Below, one piece after another: positions 27,285-37,120 of a stretch of DNA of 64,000 nt. The notes under the pieces were generated by a model. The model was given only the letters and a program-made list of their open reading frames with translations, made no database searches and was not told where the DNA came from. Source of the DNA: Gemmatimonadota bacterium (GTDB lineage: Bacteria > Latescibacterota > UBA2968 > GCA-2709665). The stretch lies in assembly GCA_028873695.1 (NCBI GenBank), contig JAPPNU010000028.1, positions 62,001 to 126,000 of the forward strand, given 5' to 3'. The position numbers and the translations under genes are program-made. The stretch's first letter is position 1, and each line of letters starts with the position of its first letter.

Positions 27285-28751
27285 TCAGGGCCGGTCGGTC
27301 CCATCCTCGAGCTTCCGGCGCAACAACTGATTGGCCACTTTCGGGTTCGCCTGGCCTCTCGTCGCCTTCATAATCTGCCCCATGAAGAAACCCAGAAGCT
27401 TCTTGTCGCCTCTTCCGTATCTGACAACTTCGTCGGGGTGTTCCGAAATCACGCGGCCGATCAATCCCTCGATCTCGGATGAATCGCTGATCTGCGCGAG
27501 TCCCTGCTGTTCGACGACCGAATCCGGCGACGCGCCGGATTCGGCCATCTTCGCGAATACGTCTCTGGCGATGTTCGCACTGATCGTGCCGGCCCCGATC
27601 AATTTGAGCAGCGCGGCGAGGCTTTCCGGGGTGGCCTTGAGTTCCGCTATGTCGATCTTGCGCTCGTTGAGCGTGCGCAGGACGTCGCCCTGCACCCAGT
27701 TCGCGGCGGCTGCGGGCTCCGCTCCGGCCGATACGGCGGCTTCAAAATAGTCGGCCACTTTCCGGTCCGCGACCAGCGTGTCGATCTGTTCCGTCCGGAG
27801 ACCGTAGGCAGACGCGAAGCGTGCGCGTCTCGCCTGGGGCAGTTCGGGTACGGTGGCCCGCACCCGGTCGACCCACTCCGGGTCGACCACGACCGGGACC
27901 AGGTCCGGCTCGGGGAAATAGCGGTAGTCGTCGGAAGACTCCTTGCCCCGCATCGCGCGCAGCCGGCCGCGGTCCGGATCGAACAACAGGGTCTGCTGTG
28001 TGATTTCGCCGCCGGCTACGGTCGTGTCGATCTGGCGCAGGATTTCAAGTTCGAGTGCGCGCCGGCAGTTGCGTATTGAGTTCATGTTCTTGATTTCGAC
28101 CTTGGTGCCGAGTCCGCTCGTTCCGCTCGGCCGGATCGACACGTTGGCGTCGATCCGGATGTGGCCCTTTTCCATGTCCCCTTCCGAAACGCCGGTGTAG
28201 GTGAGTATCTGGCGCAGGCGTGACATGAAATGGTAAGCTTCGTCCGGCGAAGCGAGGTCCGGTTCGGTGACGAGTTCGATGAGGGGGACCCCGCACCGGT
28301 TGACGTCCACCAGAGACTCGCCTGCGGCCACAAAGGCTTCGTCATGGATGCTCTTGCCTGCGTCTTCCTCCATGTGGATGCGAATGAGGCGCACGGTCTT
28401 CGTGCCGTTCGGGGAGGGGATGTCGATGCCGCCTCCCGTGGCCAGGGGCATTTCTTCGTTGGACTGAAACTGGGAAATCTGATACCCCTTGGGCAGATCG
28501 GGATAGAAATAGTTCTTCCTCAAAAAACGGCTTCGACGCTGGACCGTGCAGCCTGCGGCGAGGGCGATGCGTACGGCGTGCTCTACGGCCTCCCGGTTCA
28601 ACACGGGCAGGGCGCCCGGCAGCCCGAGGCAGACCGGGCAGGCGCGCGAATTCGCTTCGTCTCCGAAAGACACGCCGCAGCCGCAGAATATCTTGGTCCT
28701 CGTGGCGAGCTGGACGTGGACCTCAAGACCGATGACGGGCTCGTACTTCAT
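27285..28751 (-). CDS. gatB: Aspartyl/glutamyl-tRNA amidotransferase subunit B
   Basis: GatB, 488 residues, is full length. It amidates Glu-tRNA(Gln) or Asp-tRNA(Asn) in the GatCAB complex. It starts [23 protein letters not shown], the standard N-terminus with a zinc-site cysteine cluster (CGC, CPVC), and continues with [24 protein letters not shown] and the C-terminal YqeY-like helical tail. The ATG overlaps the gatA stop by 4 bp. gatC is not adjacent, so the third subunit must be encoded elsewhere. It makes ammonia-dependent kinase-transamidase activity with GatA. Confidence 0.97.
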   Translation of the reverse strand: MKYEPVIGLEVHVQLATRTKIFCGCGVSFGDEANSRACPVCLGLPGALPVLNREAVEHAVRIALAAGCTVQRRSRFLRKNYFYPDLPKGYQISQFQSNEEMPLATGGGIDIPSPNGTKTVRLIRIHMEEDAGKSIHDEAFVAAGESLVDVNRCGVPLIELVTEPDLASPDEAYHFMSRLRQILTYTGVSEGDMEKGHIRIDANVSIRPSGTSGLGTKVEIKNMNSIRNCRRALELEILRQIDTTVAGGEITQQTLLFDPDRGRLRAMRGKESSDDYRYFPEPDLVPVVVDPEWVDRVRATVPELPQARRARFASAYGLRTEQIDTLVADRKVADYFEAAVSAGAEPAAAANWVQGDVLRTLNERKIDIAELKATPESLAALLKLIGAGTISANIARDVFAKMAESGASPDSVVEQQGLAQISDSSEIEGLIGRVISEHPDEVVRYGRGDKKLLGFFMGQIMKATRGQANPKVANQLLRRKLEDGTDRP

Positions 28752-30208
28752 CGGTTCGACTCCCGTTCGACCACGTAAGCGGCCCTGAACAGAAGATCTT
28801 CCCTGAAGGCCGGCGCAAGCAGTTGCAGTCCGATGGGCAGGCCCTCCGCCGAAACGCCGCAGGGGACGGAAATACCCGGGATTCCGGCCAGGTTTACCGA
28901 GACGGTATAGATATCGGTCAGATACATCCGGAGCGGGTCGCTGGTCTTTTCGCCGATGCGGAAGGCGGGCGTCGGCGACACCGGCGCGGCGAGAAGGTCG
29001 CAGGATTCGAAGGCCTTTTCGAAGTCGTCCCTGATGAGAGTACGCACCTTCTGGGCTTTCAGATAATAAGCGTCGTAATAACCGGCGCTGAGGGCATAGG
29101 TGCCCAGCATGATGCGACGCTTGACTTCCTCCCCGAACCCGGCGCTTCGGGTCCGGCAGTACATGTCGATCAGATCGTCTCCCTCTGTTCGACTGCCGAA
29201 TCTGATGCCGTCGTATCGGGAGAGATTCGAGGATGCCTCTCCGGTGGCGATGATGTAGTAGGCGGCTACCGAGTAGGCCGGATGGCAGGCGGCGGGGAGG
29301 TCGACCTCGCGGATTTCCGCACCCGCATCTTCCAGGAGTTCGGCGCCTCCGACGATCGCCGCGCGCACCTCGTCGTCGAGGCCCTTTCCGAAATACCCCG
29401 CCGGAAGCCCGATGGTCAGCCCGTCGACGCCCGCTTCGAGGACCGACGCATAGTCCGGTACGGGTACATCCACGGACGTGGAGTCTCGCGGGTCGTGTCC
29501 GGCGATGACGTTCAGCAGGAGGGCGGCGTCCGTTACGTTCCGTGCCACGGGGCCGATCTGGTCCAGCGACGACGCGTAGGCAATGAGGCCGTACCGGGAG
29601 ACGCGGCCATAGGTGGGCTTGAGGCCGACGGCGCCGCAGAACGAGGCGGGCAGACGAATCGATCCGCCCGTATCCGTTCCCAGGGCGAGTACGGTCTGGT
29701 TTGCGGCCACGCTCGCGGCGCTGGCGCCGCTTGATCCGCCGGGAACGCGCGTTGGATCGTGGGGATTGCGCACGGGTCCGAACGCCGAGTTTTCGTTGGA
29801 GGAACCCATGGCAAACTCGTCCATATTGAGTTTGCCGACGATAACCGCGTCGGCTTCCCGCAGTCGCGCAACGGAGGTCGCGTCGTAGGGCGGAATAAAA
29901 TTCGCGAGGATGCGGGAGCCTGCGGTGGTGAGCAGGCCGCGGGTGCAGAGGAGGTCCTTCAGGGCGACCGGGATACCCGCCAGCGGACCCACGGGATCTC
30001 CGGCCGATACCCTGGTGTCTACCTCTTCAGCTTTGCTGATCGCTTCGCTTTCATTCAGGGTGATATAGGTGTTGAGCGCCGGATTCGTCGCTCGAATGCA
30101 ATGAAAAACGGCCTCGACAAGCTGTCTGGACGTAATATTGCCCGACAGAATCGACGCCGTGAGTTCGTGGGCGGGTCGTTCGTTCAGTGGCTTCCCGGAA
30201 ACTGCCAC
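28748..30208 (-). CDS. gatA: Aspartyl/glutamyl-tRNA amidotransferase subunit A
   Basis: GatA, 486 residues, is the amidase-signature glutaminase of GatCAB. The catalytic Ser-cisSer-Lys triad is K84 (VALKDLL), S159 ([13 protein letters not shown]) and S183 ([14 protein letters not shown]). It releases ammonia from Gln or Asn, which is channelled to GatB. It lies 21 bp after tatA and overlaps gatB by 4 bp in a translationally coupled pair. Nothing is missing in the protein. Confidence 0.97.
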   Translation of the reverse strand: MAVSGKPLNERPAHELTASILSGNITSRQLVEAVFHCIRATNPALNTYITLNESEAISKAEEVDTRVSAGDPVGPLAGIPVALKDLLCTRGLLTTAGSRILANFIPPYDATSVARLREADAVIVGKLNMDEFAMGSSNENSAFGPVRNPHDPTRVPGGSSGASAASVAANQTVLALGTDTGGSIRLPASFCGAVGLKPTYGRVSRYGLIAYASSLDQIGPVARNVTDAALLLNVIAGHDPRDSTSVDVPVPDYASVLEAGVDGLTIGLPAGYFGKGLDDEVRAAIVGGAELLEDAGAEIREVDLPAACHPAYSVAAYYIIATGEASSNLSRYDGIRFGSRTEGDDLIDMYCRTRSAGFGEEVKRRIMLGTYALSAGYYDAYYLKAQKVRTLIRDDFEKAFESCDLLAAPVSPTPAFRIGEKTSDPLRMYLTDIYTVSVNLAGIPGISVPCGVSAEGLPIGLQLLAPAFREDLLFRAAYVVERESNR

Positions 30209-30229
30209 CTTTCCTCCCTGAATCTGTTG

Positions 30230-30454
30230 CTACTGCCTGGCGGTTTTTTCCGAGTCCGGGGTCTTGTTTTCGGACTTGGAAGGGGGATCGACTCCGGTTT
30301 CGATTTCATCCTGAATATCCCGAAGGCCTCGCTTGAATTCCGTAACGCCTTTGCCCACGCTCTTGGCGATGTCGGGAATGCGTTTGGCTCCGAACAGCAG
30401 AAGGATGACCAGGAAGATCAGGAGAATTTCCCAGGTTCCGATTCCACCCAGCAT
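30230..30454 (-). CDS. tatA: Sec-independent translocase subunit TatA/E
   Basis: This 74-residue protein has one N-terminal hydrophobic helix (residues about 6-22, GTWEILLIFLVILLLFGAKR), followed by the FGAKRIPDIAKSVGKG amphipathic helix and an acidic-polar tail. That is the standard TatA/TatE plan for the pore of the twin-arginine export system. tatB and tatC are not in the window. It is flanked by gatA downstream and the DUF4321-like gene upstream on the same strand. Confidence 0.95.
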   Translation of the reverse strand: MLGGIGTWEILLIFLVILLLFGAKRIPDIAKSVGKGVTEFKRGLRDIQDEIETGVDPPSKSENKTPDSEKTARQ

Positions 30455-30588
30455 GAATTGCCTCGCATTCGTGAAGTATTGCCGTCCAACCGTACTGCGA
30501 TGCCGTCGGCGATGTGTCCGCGTCTGCCGAATCCCGAAGCAGCCGCATCGCGCGGCAGCCCGTAGCGTCGGACCGGCACGACGGCGGA

Positions 30589-30870
30589 TCAGTAGGAGTA
30601 CTTGACGTAATAATACGCCGTACCGATGCCGATCAGGCTGAGGACGTTGAAATCGAGCGAAAAGCCCAGAGTGAGCGTCAACACCAGCAGGTTCAGGCGC
30701 ATCGGGTAGAATTCGTACGCGACCAGAGGATCCACAAGCACCTTGGACACCATGTTGTCTTCCAGGCCGAGGCTGCCGAAGATCACGTTCAATACCGCAC
30801 CGAAAACCCGGCTGGCGAGAATGCCCACGAAGATCGCAACAATCAGGTGACCGACGCTCTTGTTCTTCAT
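30589..30870 (-). CDS. DUF4321-like small membrane protein
   Basis: This 93-residue protein has a hydrophobic segment at about residues 8-30 and another at 57-80, with the pattern GSLGLEDN...LNLLVLTLTLGFSLDFNVLSLIGIGTAYY between and after. This resembles DUF4321, a two-helix inner-membrane family of unknown function common in FCB-group bacteria. I start it at the ATG at 30870, preceded by GTGGAGTGGGG. It sits 31 bp after pssA and before tatA in the truA-gatB operon. Confidence 0.7.
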   Translation of the reverse strand: MKNKSVGHLIVAIFVGILASRVFGAVLNVIFGSLGLEDNMVSKVLVDPLVAYEFYPMRLNLLVLTLTLGFSLDFNVLSLIGIGTAYYYVKYSY

Positions 30871-30901
30871 TGACCCCACTCCACTCCCGTCCGGGCGTGA
30901 A

Positions 30902-31618
30902 TTACATATCCGCGACTTCCCGGTGCACAATCAGATGCGACAGCCACCGTACCGCGCCGGAGATCGAGAATGCAAACGCGATCGGAAAGAAAGCTTCGTC
31001 CGGAAAGACCGCGACGGGGATGAACGCGGCAACGGCGATCCCCAGTCTCCAACGGTCCCTTCGCGTTTCAATGCTGAACCTGGGAAACGCGGGATAACCG
31101 AACTGGCTGACCATGAGAAGGCCCAGAACCAGACACAACAGAAGGCCGACGTGGGGTTCGCGGGTACTCTGCCAGACCCGTTCCGCAAAGACTATATAGG
31201 CTGCCATGGTCGCCGCCGCCGAGGGAATGGGCAGTCCGACGAAGTCTTCCTTATCGTCTCCCTTGACCTGGACGTTGAACCTCGCCAGGCGAAGGGCGCC
31301 GCACAGCAGGAAGAGAAAACAGGCCGCGAACGGCAACCATACCGCATCCAACATTCCCTGCAGATATTGGAACATCAGCACGGCTGGCGCCACGCCGAAC
31401 GAGCAGACGTCCGCCAGGGAGTCGAACTGAACCCCGAAGTTACTGGGCGAGTCCATCAGCCGGGCGAGTTTGCCGTCGAAGGCATCGAGAAAACCCGCGA
31501 TGACAATCAGCCAAGCGGCCGGGACCAGATTTCCGTCCATGGCATACGCGATCGCAAGGAAACCGCAGCAGAGGTTGCAAAGTGTGACCATGCTCGGGAC
31601 GGCGGCCCTCTTTCTCAT
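30902..31618 (-). CDS. pssA: CDP-diacylglycerol--serine O-phosphatidyltransferase
   Basis: This 238-residue CDP-alcohol phosphatidyltransferase makes phosphatidylserine, the precursor of phosphatidylethanolamine. The family signature DGx2ARx8Gx3Dx3D is complete in DAFDGKLARLMDSPSNFGVQ followed by FDSLAD (about residues 45-70). Seven to eight hydrophobic segments cover the rest of the chain. It is in the minus-strand operon 41 bp after htrA. A psd decarboxylase gene is not in the window. Confidence 0.92.
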   Translation of the reverse strand: MRKRAAVPSMVTLCNLCCGFLAIAYAMDGNLVPAAWLIVIAGFLDAFDGKLARLMDSPSNFGVQFDSLADVCSFGVAPAVLMFQYLQGMLDAVWLPFAACFLFLLCGALRLARFNVQVKGDDKEDFVGLPIPSAAATMAAYIVFAERVWQSTREPHVGLLLCLVLGLLMVSQFGYPAFPRFSIETRRDRWRLGIAVAAFIPVAVFPDEAFFPIAFAFSISGAVRWLSHLIVHREVADM

Positions 31619-31659
31619 GTCGTATCGGCTCCGAATTCCGGCTATTCTTCGTTAATTGT

Positions 31660-32805
31660 CTATTGCTGCCCGGCAGGCGCCTTTTCCGGTGCAAGGCGCG
31701 TTGCAAACTGCAGCCGGCCGCGTACGATTTCCATCGCCAGGTCTTCCCCGACGTGCGCGTCTTTCAGGATCCGCTCCACGTCATCGGCGCTTCGAACGGG
31801 TTTGCCGTTTACGGCAAGGATCAGGTCGCCCGGATTCAGCTTTGCACGGGACGCGGGACTGTTGTCGGCCACACCCGTGATGAGGACTGCCCGATGCGTG
31901 TATAGCCCCAGTGCGTTCGCCAACCCTCGCGTCAGTTTCGGGTGCAACTCGAAGCCGGCCCAGAACTCCTGAACGCCCCCCGCAATCAGCCGGTCGGCGA
32001 TTTTTTTCGCCCGGCTGATGGGGATTGCGAAACCGATGCCGAGGGAACCCCCGCTTTTCGTGAAGATGAAGGTGTTGATGCCGATGACCTGTCCGACGCC
32101 GTTGACCAGGGGGCCTCCACTGTTGCCCGGATTGATGGATGCGTCGGTCTGGATCATGTTCGAATAGGAATGTCCACCCTCGTCCTGTCCCAGTCTCAGG
32201 TTGCGGTTAACCGCGCTGACGACGCCCGCTGTAACCGTCGGCTGGGGATCATCGATCAGCATCCCGAAGGGATTGCCGATGGCGATCGCCCACTCGCCGA
32301 TAATGACGTCTTCGGAATCCCCCAGGTCCGGAACAGCGAGATCCGTCGCGTTAACCCGTATGACCGCCAGGTCTGCGCCGGGATCGACCATCACGTCTTT
32401 GCGCGTGTCCTGAACCTTGATGTCTCGGCCATCCGAGAACGTGACGGTGATTTCCCGTGCGCCCTCGACGACGTGGTAGTTGGTAAGTATGTAACCGTCG
32501 GATCGGACGACAACGCCGGATCCGATACCCGGCCGTTCTTTATGGACGGTTCCAGGAGACCAGTGGAAATTGAAAAACGGGTGTACATACCGGACATCGA
32601 CCCGTTCGAAGGAAACCGTGGTCACACCCACGACCGAGGGCGCCACTTTCTCGACGGCCCGGACGATAGCGTTTTTCCTGGAGGCGTCGATTTCGGGGCC
32701 CGCGGCCGAAGCCGGAGCCGCGCCTTCCGGTTGATCTCCGGCGGCAGGTAACAGGCACAAGGCCGCAAAGACGCCTGCATGAAGGATCCAGACCGCTCGC
32801 CGCAC
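31660..32805 (-). CDS. Periplasmic HtrA/DegP-type serine protease with one PDZ domain
   Basis: This 381-residue trypsin-like S1C protease has a signal peptide at residues 1-23. The catalytic triad is H111 (TNYHVVEGA), D145 (DPGADLAVI) and S229 (INPGNSGGPLV). A PDZ domain follows at about residues 285-370 (FELHPKLTRGLANALGL, then NPGDLILAVNGKPV). This is the DegS/HtrA layout: a protease core, one PDZ, and no second PDZ. It is likely involved in envelope stress or protein quality control in the periplasm. It starts 3 bp after truA. Confidence 0.92.
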   Translation of the reverse strand: MRRAVWILHAGVFAALCLLPAAGDQPEGAAPASAAGPEIDASRKNAIVRAVEKVAPSVVGVTTVSFERVDVRYVHPFFNFHWSPGTVHKERPGIGSGVVVRSDGYILTNYHVVEGAREITVTFSDGRDIKVQDTRKDVMVDPGADLAVIRVNATDLAVPDLGDSEDVIIGEWAIAIGNPFGMLIDDPQPTVTAGVVSAVNRNLRLGQDEGGHSYSNMIQTDASINPGNSGGPLVNGVGQVIGINTFIFTKSGGSLGIGFAIPISRAKKIADRLIAGGVQEFWAGFELHPKLTRGLANALGLYTHRAVLITGVADNSPASRAKLNPGDLILAVNGKPVRSADDVERILKDAHVGEDLAMEIVRGRLQFATRLAPEKAPAGQQ

Positions 32806-32808
32806 GTC

Positions 32809-33555
32809 CTATTCTTCCGGGACTTCGTAGGTGACTTCTTTCAAAAACAACCCCTGGGGCGGGGCGTTGGGCCCCGCACACTGTCTGTTTCGCGCCTGCA
32901 GAATCGCGTCCATCGCGTCCGGCGTGCGCTTGCCCCTTCCCACCTGTACCAGAGTGCCGACGATTCCGCGTACCATGGATCGGAGAAAGCGGTCGGCCGA
33001 GATTTCCACGTGGACGGCGTCTTCAATGGGGTCCAGGATACACGCGAAGACGCGGCAGTTGCGGTTCTCCTTCTCGGACGAAGCAACGCAGAACGACGTG
33101 AAATCGTGATAACCGAGTATTCGGTTCGCGGCGGACCGCATTGCGTGGATATTCAGCCTGCTGCGCAGGTGCCAGGCCTCTTTGCGGCCGATGGCCCTCC
33201 GGCGGTAGGCCATACGATACAGGTACGTCCGCCGCCTCGCGGAACGTCGGGCATGAAACGCGGGCGCAACCTCATCAACGTCGAGGACGGCCACGTCGGG
33301 CGGCAACGTGCCATTGAGCGCGGCGCCGATCCGTTTTAGCGGCAAGGGATTGATCGTGTAGAAATTGGCCACCTGCCCGAGTGCATGGACGCCTGCGTCC
33401 GTGCGCCCCGCGCCGATTGCGCGGATGGGATGTCCCAAAAGCGAAGTCAGACAGGATTCCAGAGTTCCCTGGACCGTGCGCTGGTCGGGCTGAACCTGCC
33501 AACCCTTGAAATCTGTACCGTCGTATTCCAGTTGAAGCCGAATATTCCGTCGCAT
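32809..33555 (-). CDS. truA: tRNA pseudouridine(38-40) synthase
   Basis: TruA, 248 residues, isomerises uridines 38-40 in tRNA anticodon stems. The N-terminus is RLQLEYDGTDFKGWQVQPDQ; the catalytic Asp lies in GRTDAGVHALGQ (about residue 51), with FHARRSARRRTYLYR and FLRSMVRGIVGTLVQVGRGK also conserved. A longer frame to 33726 overlaps the promoter, so I start at the ATG at 33555. No strong ribosome-binding site precedes it. It is the first gene of the minus-strand operon that continues through htrA, pssA, tatA and gatAB. Confidence 0.95.
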   Translation of the reverse strand: MRRNIRLQLEYDGTDFKGWQVQPDQRTVQGTLESCLTSLLGHPIRAIGAGRTDAGVHALGQVANFYTINPLPLKRIGAALNGTLPPDVAVLDVDEVAPAFHARRSARRRTYLYRMAYRRRAIGRKEAWHLRSRLNIHAMRSAANRILGYHDFTSFCVASSEKENRNCRVFACILDPIEDAVHVEISADRFLRSMVRGIVGTLVQVGRGKRTPDAMDAILQARNRQCAGPNAPPQGLFLKEVTYEVPEE

Positions 33556-33918
33556 TCCGGCTGGTTCGGCAAGAAGTTTCGGGGACGGCGCGGACGCGTC
33601 CTCGTTTCGTCGCGGCGCCGAGAACGGACACCGGATCCGGGCGACGCCGCCAGGGAAAAACGAACTGAATCTGCCAGAAAGCAGACCGGTAACCGACGAG
33701 AATTCTACGAAATATAGCATCTCCAACTGGCAATGTCAATGGATTGTTCTGGTGGCGCTACGTCCCGCGGGTCGGGTCGCGGATGGACGTTTCGATGCAT
33801 CGATTGAACATTTCTTTCAATTTGGCGACGCAGGAACCGGCGGATCCGCCGTTATCTGACGTGGTACGGATTTTGCATCTGGGTTCAGGGATTTCGGGGC
33901 GAAACGGAGGAGGCAGTG
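33556..33918. other. Divergent promoter region between truA and comEC
   Basis: These 363 bp hold the minus-strand promoter described separately and about 150 nt of truA leader. The comEC side has a GGAGGAGG ribosome-binding site at 33906-33913 but no clear promoter. The in-frame upstream extension of truA here is not considered coding. Confidence 0.4.
33711..33739 (-). promoter_or_regulatory. Sigma70-like promoter of the truA operon
   Basis: On the minus strand, a perfect -35 box TTGACA (33739-33734) is separated by exactly 17 bp from a -10 box TATATT (33716-33711). Transcription would begin near 33704 and run into truA, htrA, pssA, the DUF4321-like gene, tatA, gatA and gatB. This is the best consensus match I found for that operon. 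Confidence 0.7.
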
Positions 33919-36285
33919 ATGCGGCGTCCGGCGTTGCTGTCCGCGGCGTTCTTTGCCGCGGGGGTGTTCATGGCACACCGTCTGGACGCGCCCGTATGGG
34001 CGCTGTGGACCGGCGGCCTCGGGCTCTGGGTCGCGTGCCTGATCAGCGGGAGGAGCCGTTGCGCGTGGCCGGGAGTCCTGCTGCTCGTTCTGGGGGCGAT
34101 GCGCTACGAAAGCGTGATGCAGGGGTTGCCTGGTGACCACGTCGCACACCTTGCCGGAGGAGACCGTCCTGTCGTGCTTGAAGGACGCGTGGCTGAGGAA
34201 CCCGAATGGATGGAAGACGGGTTGCGCCTCCGGTTGGCCGCAGAGCGGGTCACCGTGGGCGATACCGTGTTTGCGGTTCAGGGAACGGTTCTCCTGCGGT
34301 TCCGCAGGTTCCGCCCGGACGTGGACTATGGAGACCGTCTGACGGCGAGGCTTCGCCTTCGCCGGCCGCACCCGCCCAGGAATCCGGGCGCGTTCGATTA
34401 CCGCGCCTTCCTGGAACGGAAGGGAATCCACGCCATGGGCTCCGTGTCGAGGAAGGAACAGATTATCGGTATCCGCCCGGGCAGGGGAGGCTGGCTGTGG
34501 ACGAACGTGGTGCTGCCGGTGCGGAGGGGCGTGCGCGCCGGGGTGGCGTGCAACCTGTCCGGAGGTCCGGCAGGTCTGTTGAACGGGATCCTGCTGGGCG
34601 AAAAACGCGGGGTTCCCGACCCGGTCCGTACCGCGTTTACCCGAGCCGGGGTCAACCATGTACTCGCCGTTTCGGGCCTGCACGTCGGCCTGATTGCCGC
34701 AGTGGTGTTTTTTGCGCTCGGCGCGGCAGGATGCGGCAGGAAGACGACTGCGTGGGCCACCATTTGCGCCGTGCTGCTCTATGCGATGGTCACGGGACTG
34801 CCGCCCTCGGTTGTCAGGGCTTCCATGATGTGCGCAATTACCATCTGGGGTCGCCTGGGCAACACGCAGGGCGAGGGGCTGAATTCTCTCGGCCTGGCCG
34901 CCCTCCTCATCCTGATTTTCAGGCCTCAGGACCTGTTCGACGTTGGCTTTCAGCTCTCTTTTTCCGCGACCGGCGGAATCCTGATCTTCTATCGGCCCGT
35001 CCGCAGCTGCCTGCCCGGCGCCGGCGCGGGCGGCATCGGTCATTGGGTATGGGCGCCGCTCGCGGTGTCGTTGGCCGCACAGGTGGGCACGCTCCCTCTC
35101 GTGCTGACCTATTTCGGGCTTCTATCGGTTGTCGCCATCCTCGCCAACCTGGTTGTGGTACCCCTGATGGCGGCCGCGGTCGCGCTGGGGTTGCTTGGCG
35201 TCATCGTTTATCAGTTTTCTGCACCGGTCGCGTCGTTGCTGAACGGCGCGAACTGGGTTGTCCTCAAGGGCGCCATCCAGACCGCGGAATGGTTCGCCGC
35301 GCCGGCGTGGGCTGCCGTGGAAGTACGAGGCCCCGGATCGACCGTAACGGCGCTGTATCTGTGTGCCGCGTTTCTGATCCTGCCGGAAACGAGGTCCGGG
35401 CCATGGGGCCGACGGCTCGTGTTTGCGGGACTGTCACTTGCGAATCTCTGGGTCTGGTCGGGTGTCTGGCAGCGTCCGGCCGACCTGAGGATGCTGGTGC
35501 TGGACGTGGGCCAGGGCGACGGGATTTTTCTGAGGTTCCCGAACGGGAGGACGCTTCTGGTAGACAGTGGCTTGCGCGCGCCGAACGTCGACATGGGTGA
35601 ACGGGTACTGATCCCGTTTCTCAAGGCGGAGGGAATAAACCGGATCGACGCCGTGGTCGCGTCGCATCCCCACAGCGATCACATCGGCGGATTCGTGACA
35701 CTCCTGGAAAGGGTGGAGGTCGGCTGGTACCTCGACGCCGGGCAATTCTACGATTCATGGACGGCGCGCCGGATCCGGACGCTGATCCGGGAGAAGGGCG
35801 TACGCTACGCGACGATCGAAGCGGGGGACCGGCTTGTAGGACTCGGCGACGTGGACGCCCTCGTACTGCATCCGACGCCGGACTACGTCTCCCGGCATGG
35901 CCCCGCGCCGCTGGGTCTGAACAACGGTTCCGTGGTGATCCGATTGACGTACGGAGGCAGGGCTATTCTGCTGACGGGCGACATTGAGCATGAAACGGAT
36001 CCGGATCTTCTGAGGTGGGGGGACCGGCTTCGGGCCGAGGTGCTGAAGGCGGCGCACCACGGGTCACGAACGTCGTCCACCGCTGCGTTTCTGGGCGCCG
36101 TACGACCCGATCTCGTGGCGGTCTCGTGCGGTGTCCGGAACAAGTTCCGCCATCCGTCCGGCGAGGTGATCCGGCGATACGAGGCAATGGGGATTTCCAT
36201 CTACCGGACCGATGAGAACGGCGCTGTGGAGATCCGAATCGATGAAGAGGGAATCGACGCCCGGGGATGGCTGGAAGAGAGGTGA
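33919..36285 (+). CDS. comEC: ComEC/Rec2-family DNA uptake channel protein
   Basis: This 788-residue competence protein has an N-terminal domain (DUF4131-like, about residues 25-170), the competence membrane domain with about eight helices (about 215-500; LNGILLGEKRGVP and HVLAVSGLHVGLIAAVVFF), and a C-terminal metallo-beta-lactamase-like nuclease domain (about 525-780; LDVGQGDGIFLRFPNG, then ASHPHSDHIGG with the HxHxDH zinc motif, and LTGDIE). It forms the inner-membrane channel for single-stranded DNA. I use the ATG at 33919 rather than the GTG at 33916 because of spacing to GGAGGAGG. Only this competence gene is in the window. Confidence 0.93.
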   Translation: MRRPALLSAAFFAAGVFMAHRLDAPVWALWTGGLGLWVACLISGRSRCAWPGVLLLVLGAMRYESVMQGLPGDHVAHLAGGDRPVVLEGRVAEEPEWMEDGLRLRLAAERVTVGDTVFAVQGTVLLRFRRFRPDVDYGDRLTARLRLRRPHPPRNPGAFDYRAFLERKGIHAMGSVSRKEQIIGIRPGRGGWLWTNVVLPVRRGVRAGVACNLSGGPAGLLNGILLGEKRGVPDPVRTAFTRAGVNHVLAVSGLHVGLIAAVVFFALGAAGCGRKTTAWATICAVLLYAMVTGLPPSVVRASMMCAITIWGRLGNTQGEGLNSLGLAALLILIFRPQDLFDVGFQLSFSATGGILIFYRPVRSCLPGAGAGGIGHWVWAPLAVSLAAQVGTLPLVLTYFGLLSVVAILANLVVVPLMAAAVALGLLGVIVYQFSAPVASLLNGANWVVLKGAIQTAEWFAAPAWAAVEVRGPGSTVTALYLCAAFLILPETRSGPWGRRLVFAGLSLANLWVWSGVWQRPADLRMLVLDVGQGDGIFLRFPNGRTLLVDSGLRAPNVDMGERVLIPFLKAEGINRIDAVVASHPHSDHIGGFVTLLERVEVGWYLDAGQFYDSWTARRIRTLIREKGVRYATIEAGDRLVGLGDVDALVLHPTPDYVSRHGPAPLGLNNGSVVIRLTYGGRAILLTGDIEHETDPDLLRWGDRLRAEVLKAAHHGSRTSSTAAFLGAVRPDLVAVSCGVRNKFRHPSGEVIRRYEAMGISIYRTDENGAVEIRIDEEGIDARGWLEER

Positions 36286-36872
36286 CGAAGTGAACGGAAC
36301 CGTCGTCGTGGGCGTCGTACAGAGGGTTGCGGGCAGACCACGCTAAAATGGGCGGACAGCCGCCCGGGAATGCCGAATCAGCACAGAGCCGCGATGCATA
36401 GGAAGAAAAGCAGCAGTTCTGAATGTTAGGTATAGTCGGCAGTATTATCTCCCCCAATAAGACTGCCGCCAACCAAAGAGCCGATGCTTTTAACTTCCCC
36501 CGGGCTGGATCAGGTGCTGAAGCGAATCCCGGTAACGGCCATTCCGCCCATTCCTGCAATTTACGGGCTGAAAACCATGCGCTGAAGATGCGCAATTTCA
36601 AACAACGAACCGGTATGGTGCGGGGTCCGGCCCAACATCAAAACGAACCGCGGCCATCCCCCGGTTCCTTTTCGAATCCGGCCGTCTCTGCCTGGGAATA
36701 TCTCTGGAAAAGGCGCACGGATCCAATGATGTAACTTGCTCCGAGACAACGTCTTATGAGAAGGCAGTCTCTTCGTAAGCACGATTGAAATATATATTCC
36801 GATCGGGGAGGCGTCAAGGGATAATTTGAGAAAAATCAAGGTGCGGGACCGGGGATTTTACATAAGATACTG

Positions 36873-36907
36873 AAACTCAAACGGCTGCACGTTGAGTTTT
36901 TTTTTTT
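36873..36907 (+). terminator. AT-stem intrinsic terminator candidate
   Basis: AAACTCAA (36873-36880) and TTGAGTTT (36892-36899) form an 8-bp stem with an 11-nt loop, and the right arm runs into 11 consecutive T residues (36897-36907). The stem is AT-rich and therefore weak, but the T-run is the longest in this region. It could end a plus-strand transcript coming from comEC or from an unrecognised small RNA. Confidence 0.4.
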
Positions 36908-37030
36908 GCGGGCGCGGGCGGCTTGTGTGGCGTCTTTTTCACCAGATAAAATCCCAGAATCCGGTCGAATTACGGAACCTTCCACGTAAACAGCAAGTTA
37001 GCGAATTCCCATGGCGTGAGGTCTTCATGG

Positions 37031-37064
37031 GAAAAAAAAACGGGCAACCGGTGGCCCATTTTTT
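37031..37064 (-). terminator. Intrinsic terminator of the accA transcript
   Basis: Reading the minus strand, TGGGC and GCCCG flank an 8-nt loop (CACCGGTT) and are followed by nine T residues, with six A residues before the stem. This A-stem-T layout also lets it act weakly in the opposite direction. It ends the minus-strand array that runs from ilvH to accA, 57 bp past the accA stop. Confidence 0.65.
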
Positions 37065-37120
37065 GCTGAAATCCATGTGATCATTTATCGCAGAACGGAT
37101 GCCGCCGGGACGCCGACGGG

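Larger units (their letters stand above)
36286..37120. other. 835-bp noncoding region with hairpins
   Basis: This is the longest gene-free stretch of the window and is AT-richer than its flanks. No ORF here has credible content or a ribosome-binding site. It contains a hairpin at 36438-36467 (GGCAGT paired with ACTGCC, plus an inner TTAT/AATAA extension), a stem with an 11-T run at 36873-36907, and the accA terminator at 37031-37064. I checked for RNase P, tmRNA, SRP RNA and tRNA signatures and saw none. A small RNA is possible but unproven. Confidence 0.4.

Noticed and set aside
33556..33726. Upstream extension of truA
   Set aside because: A consensus promoter overlaps it, so the extension would not be in the mRNA; the TruA motif begins near the ATG at 33555.
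36286..37120. RNase P, SRP, tmRNA or tRNA gene
   Set aside because: None of the diagnostic sequence blocks or cloverleaf patterns were found.
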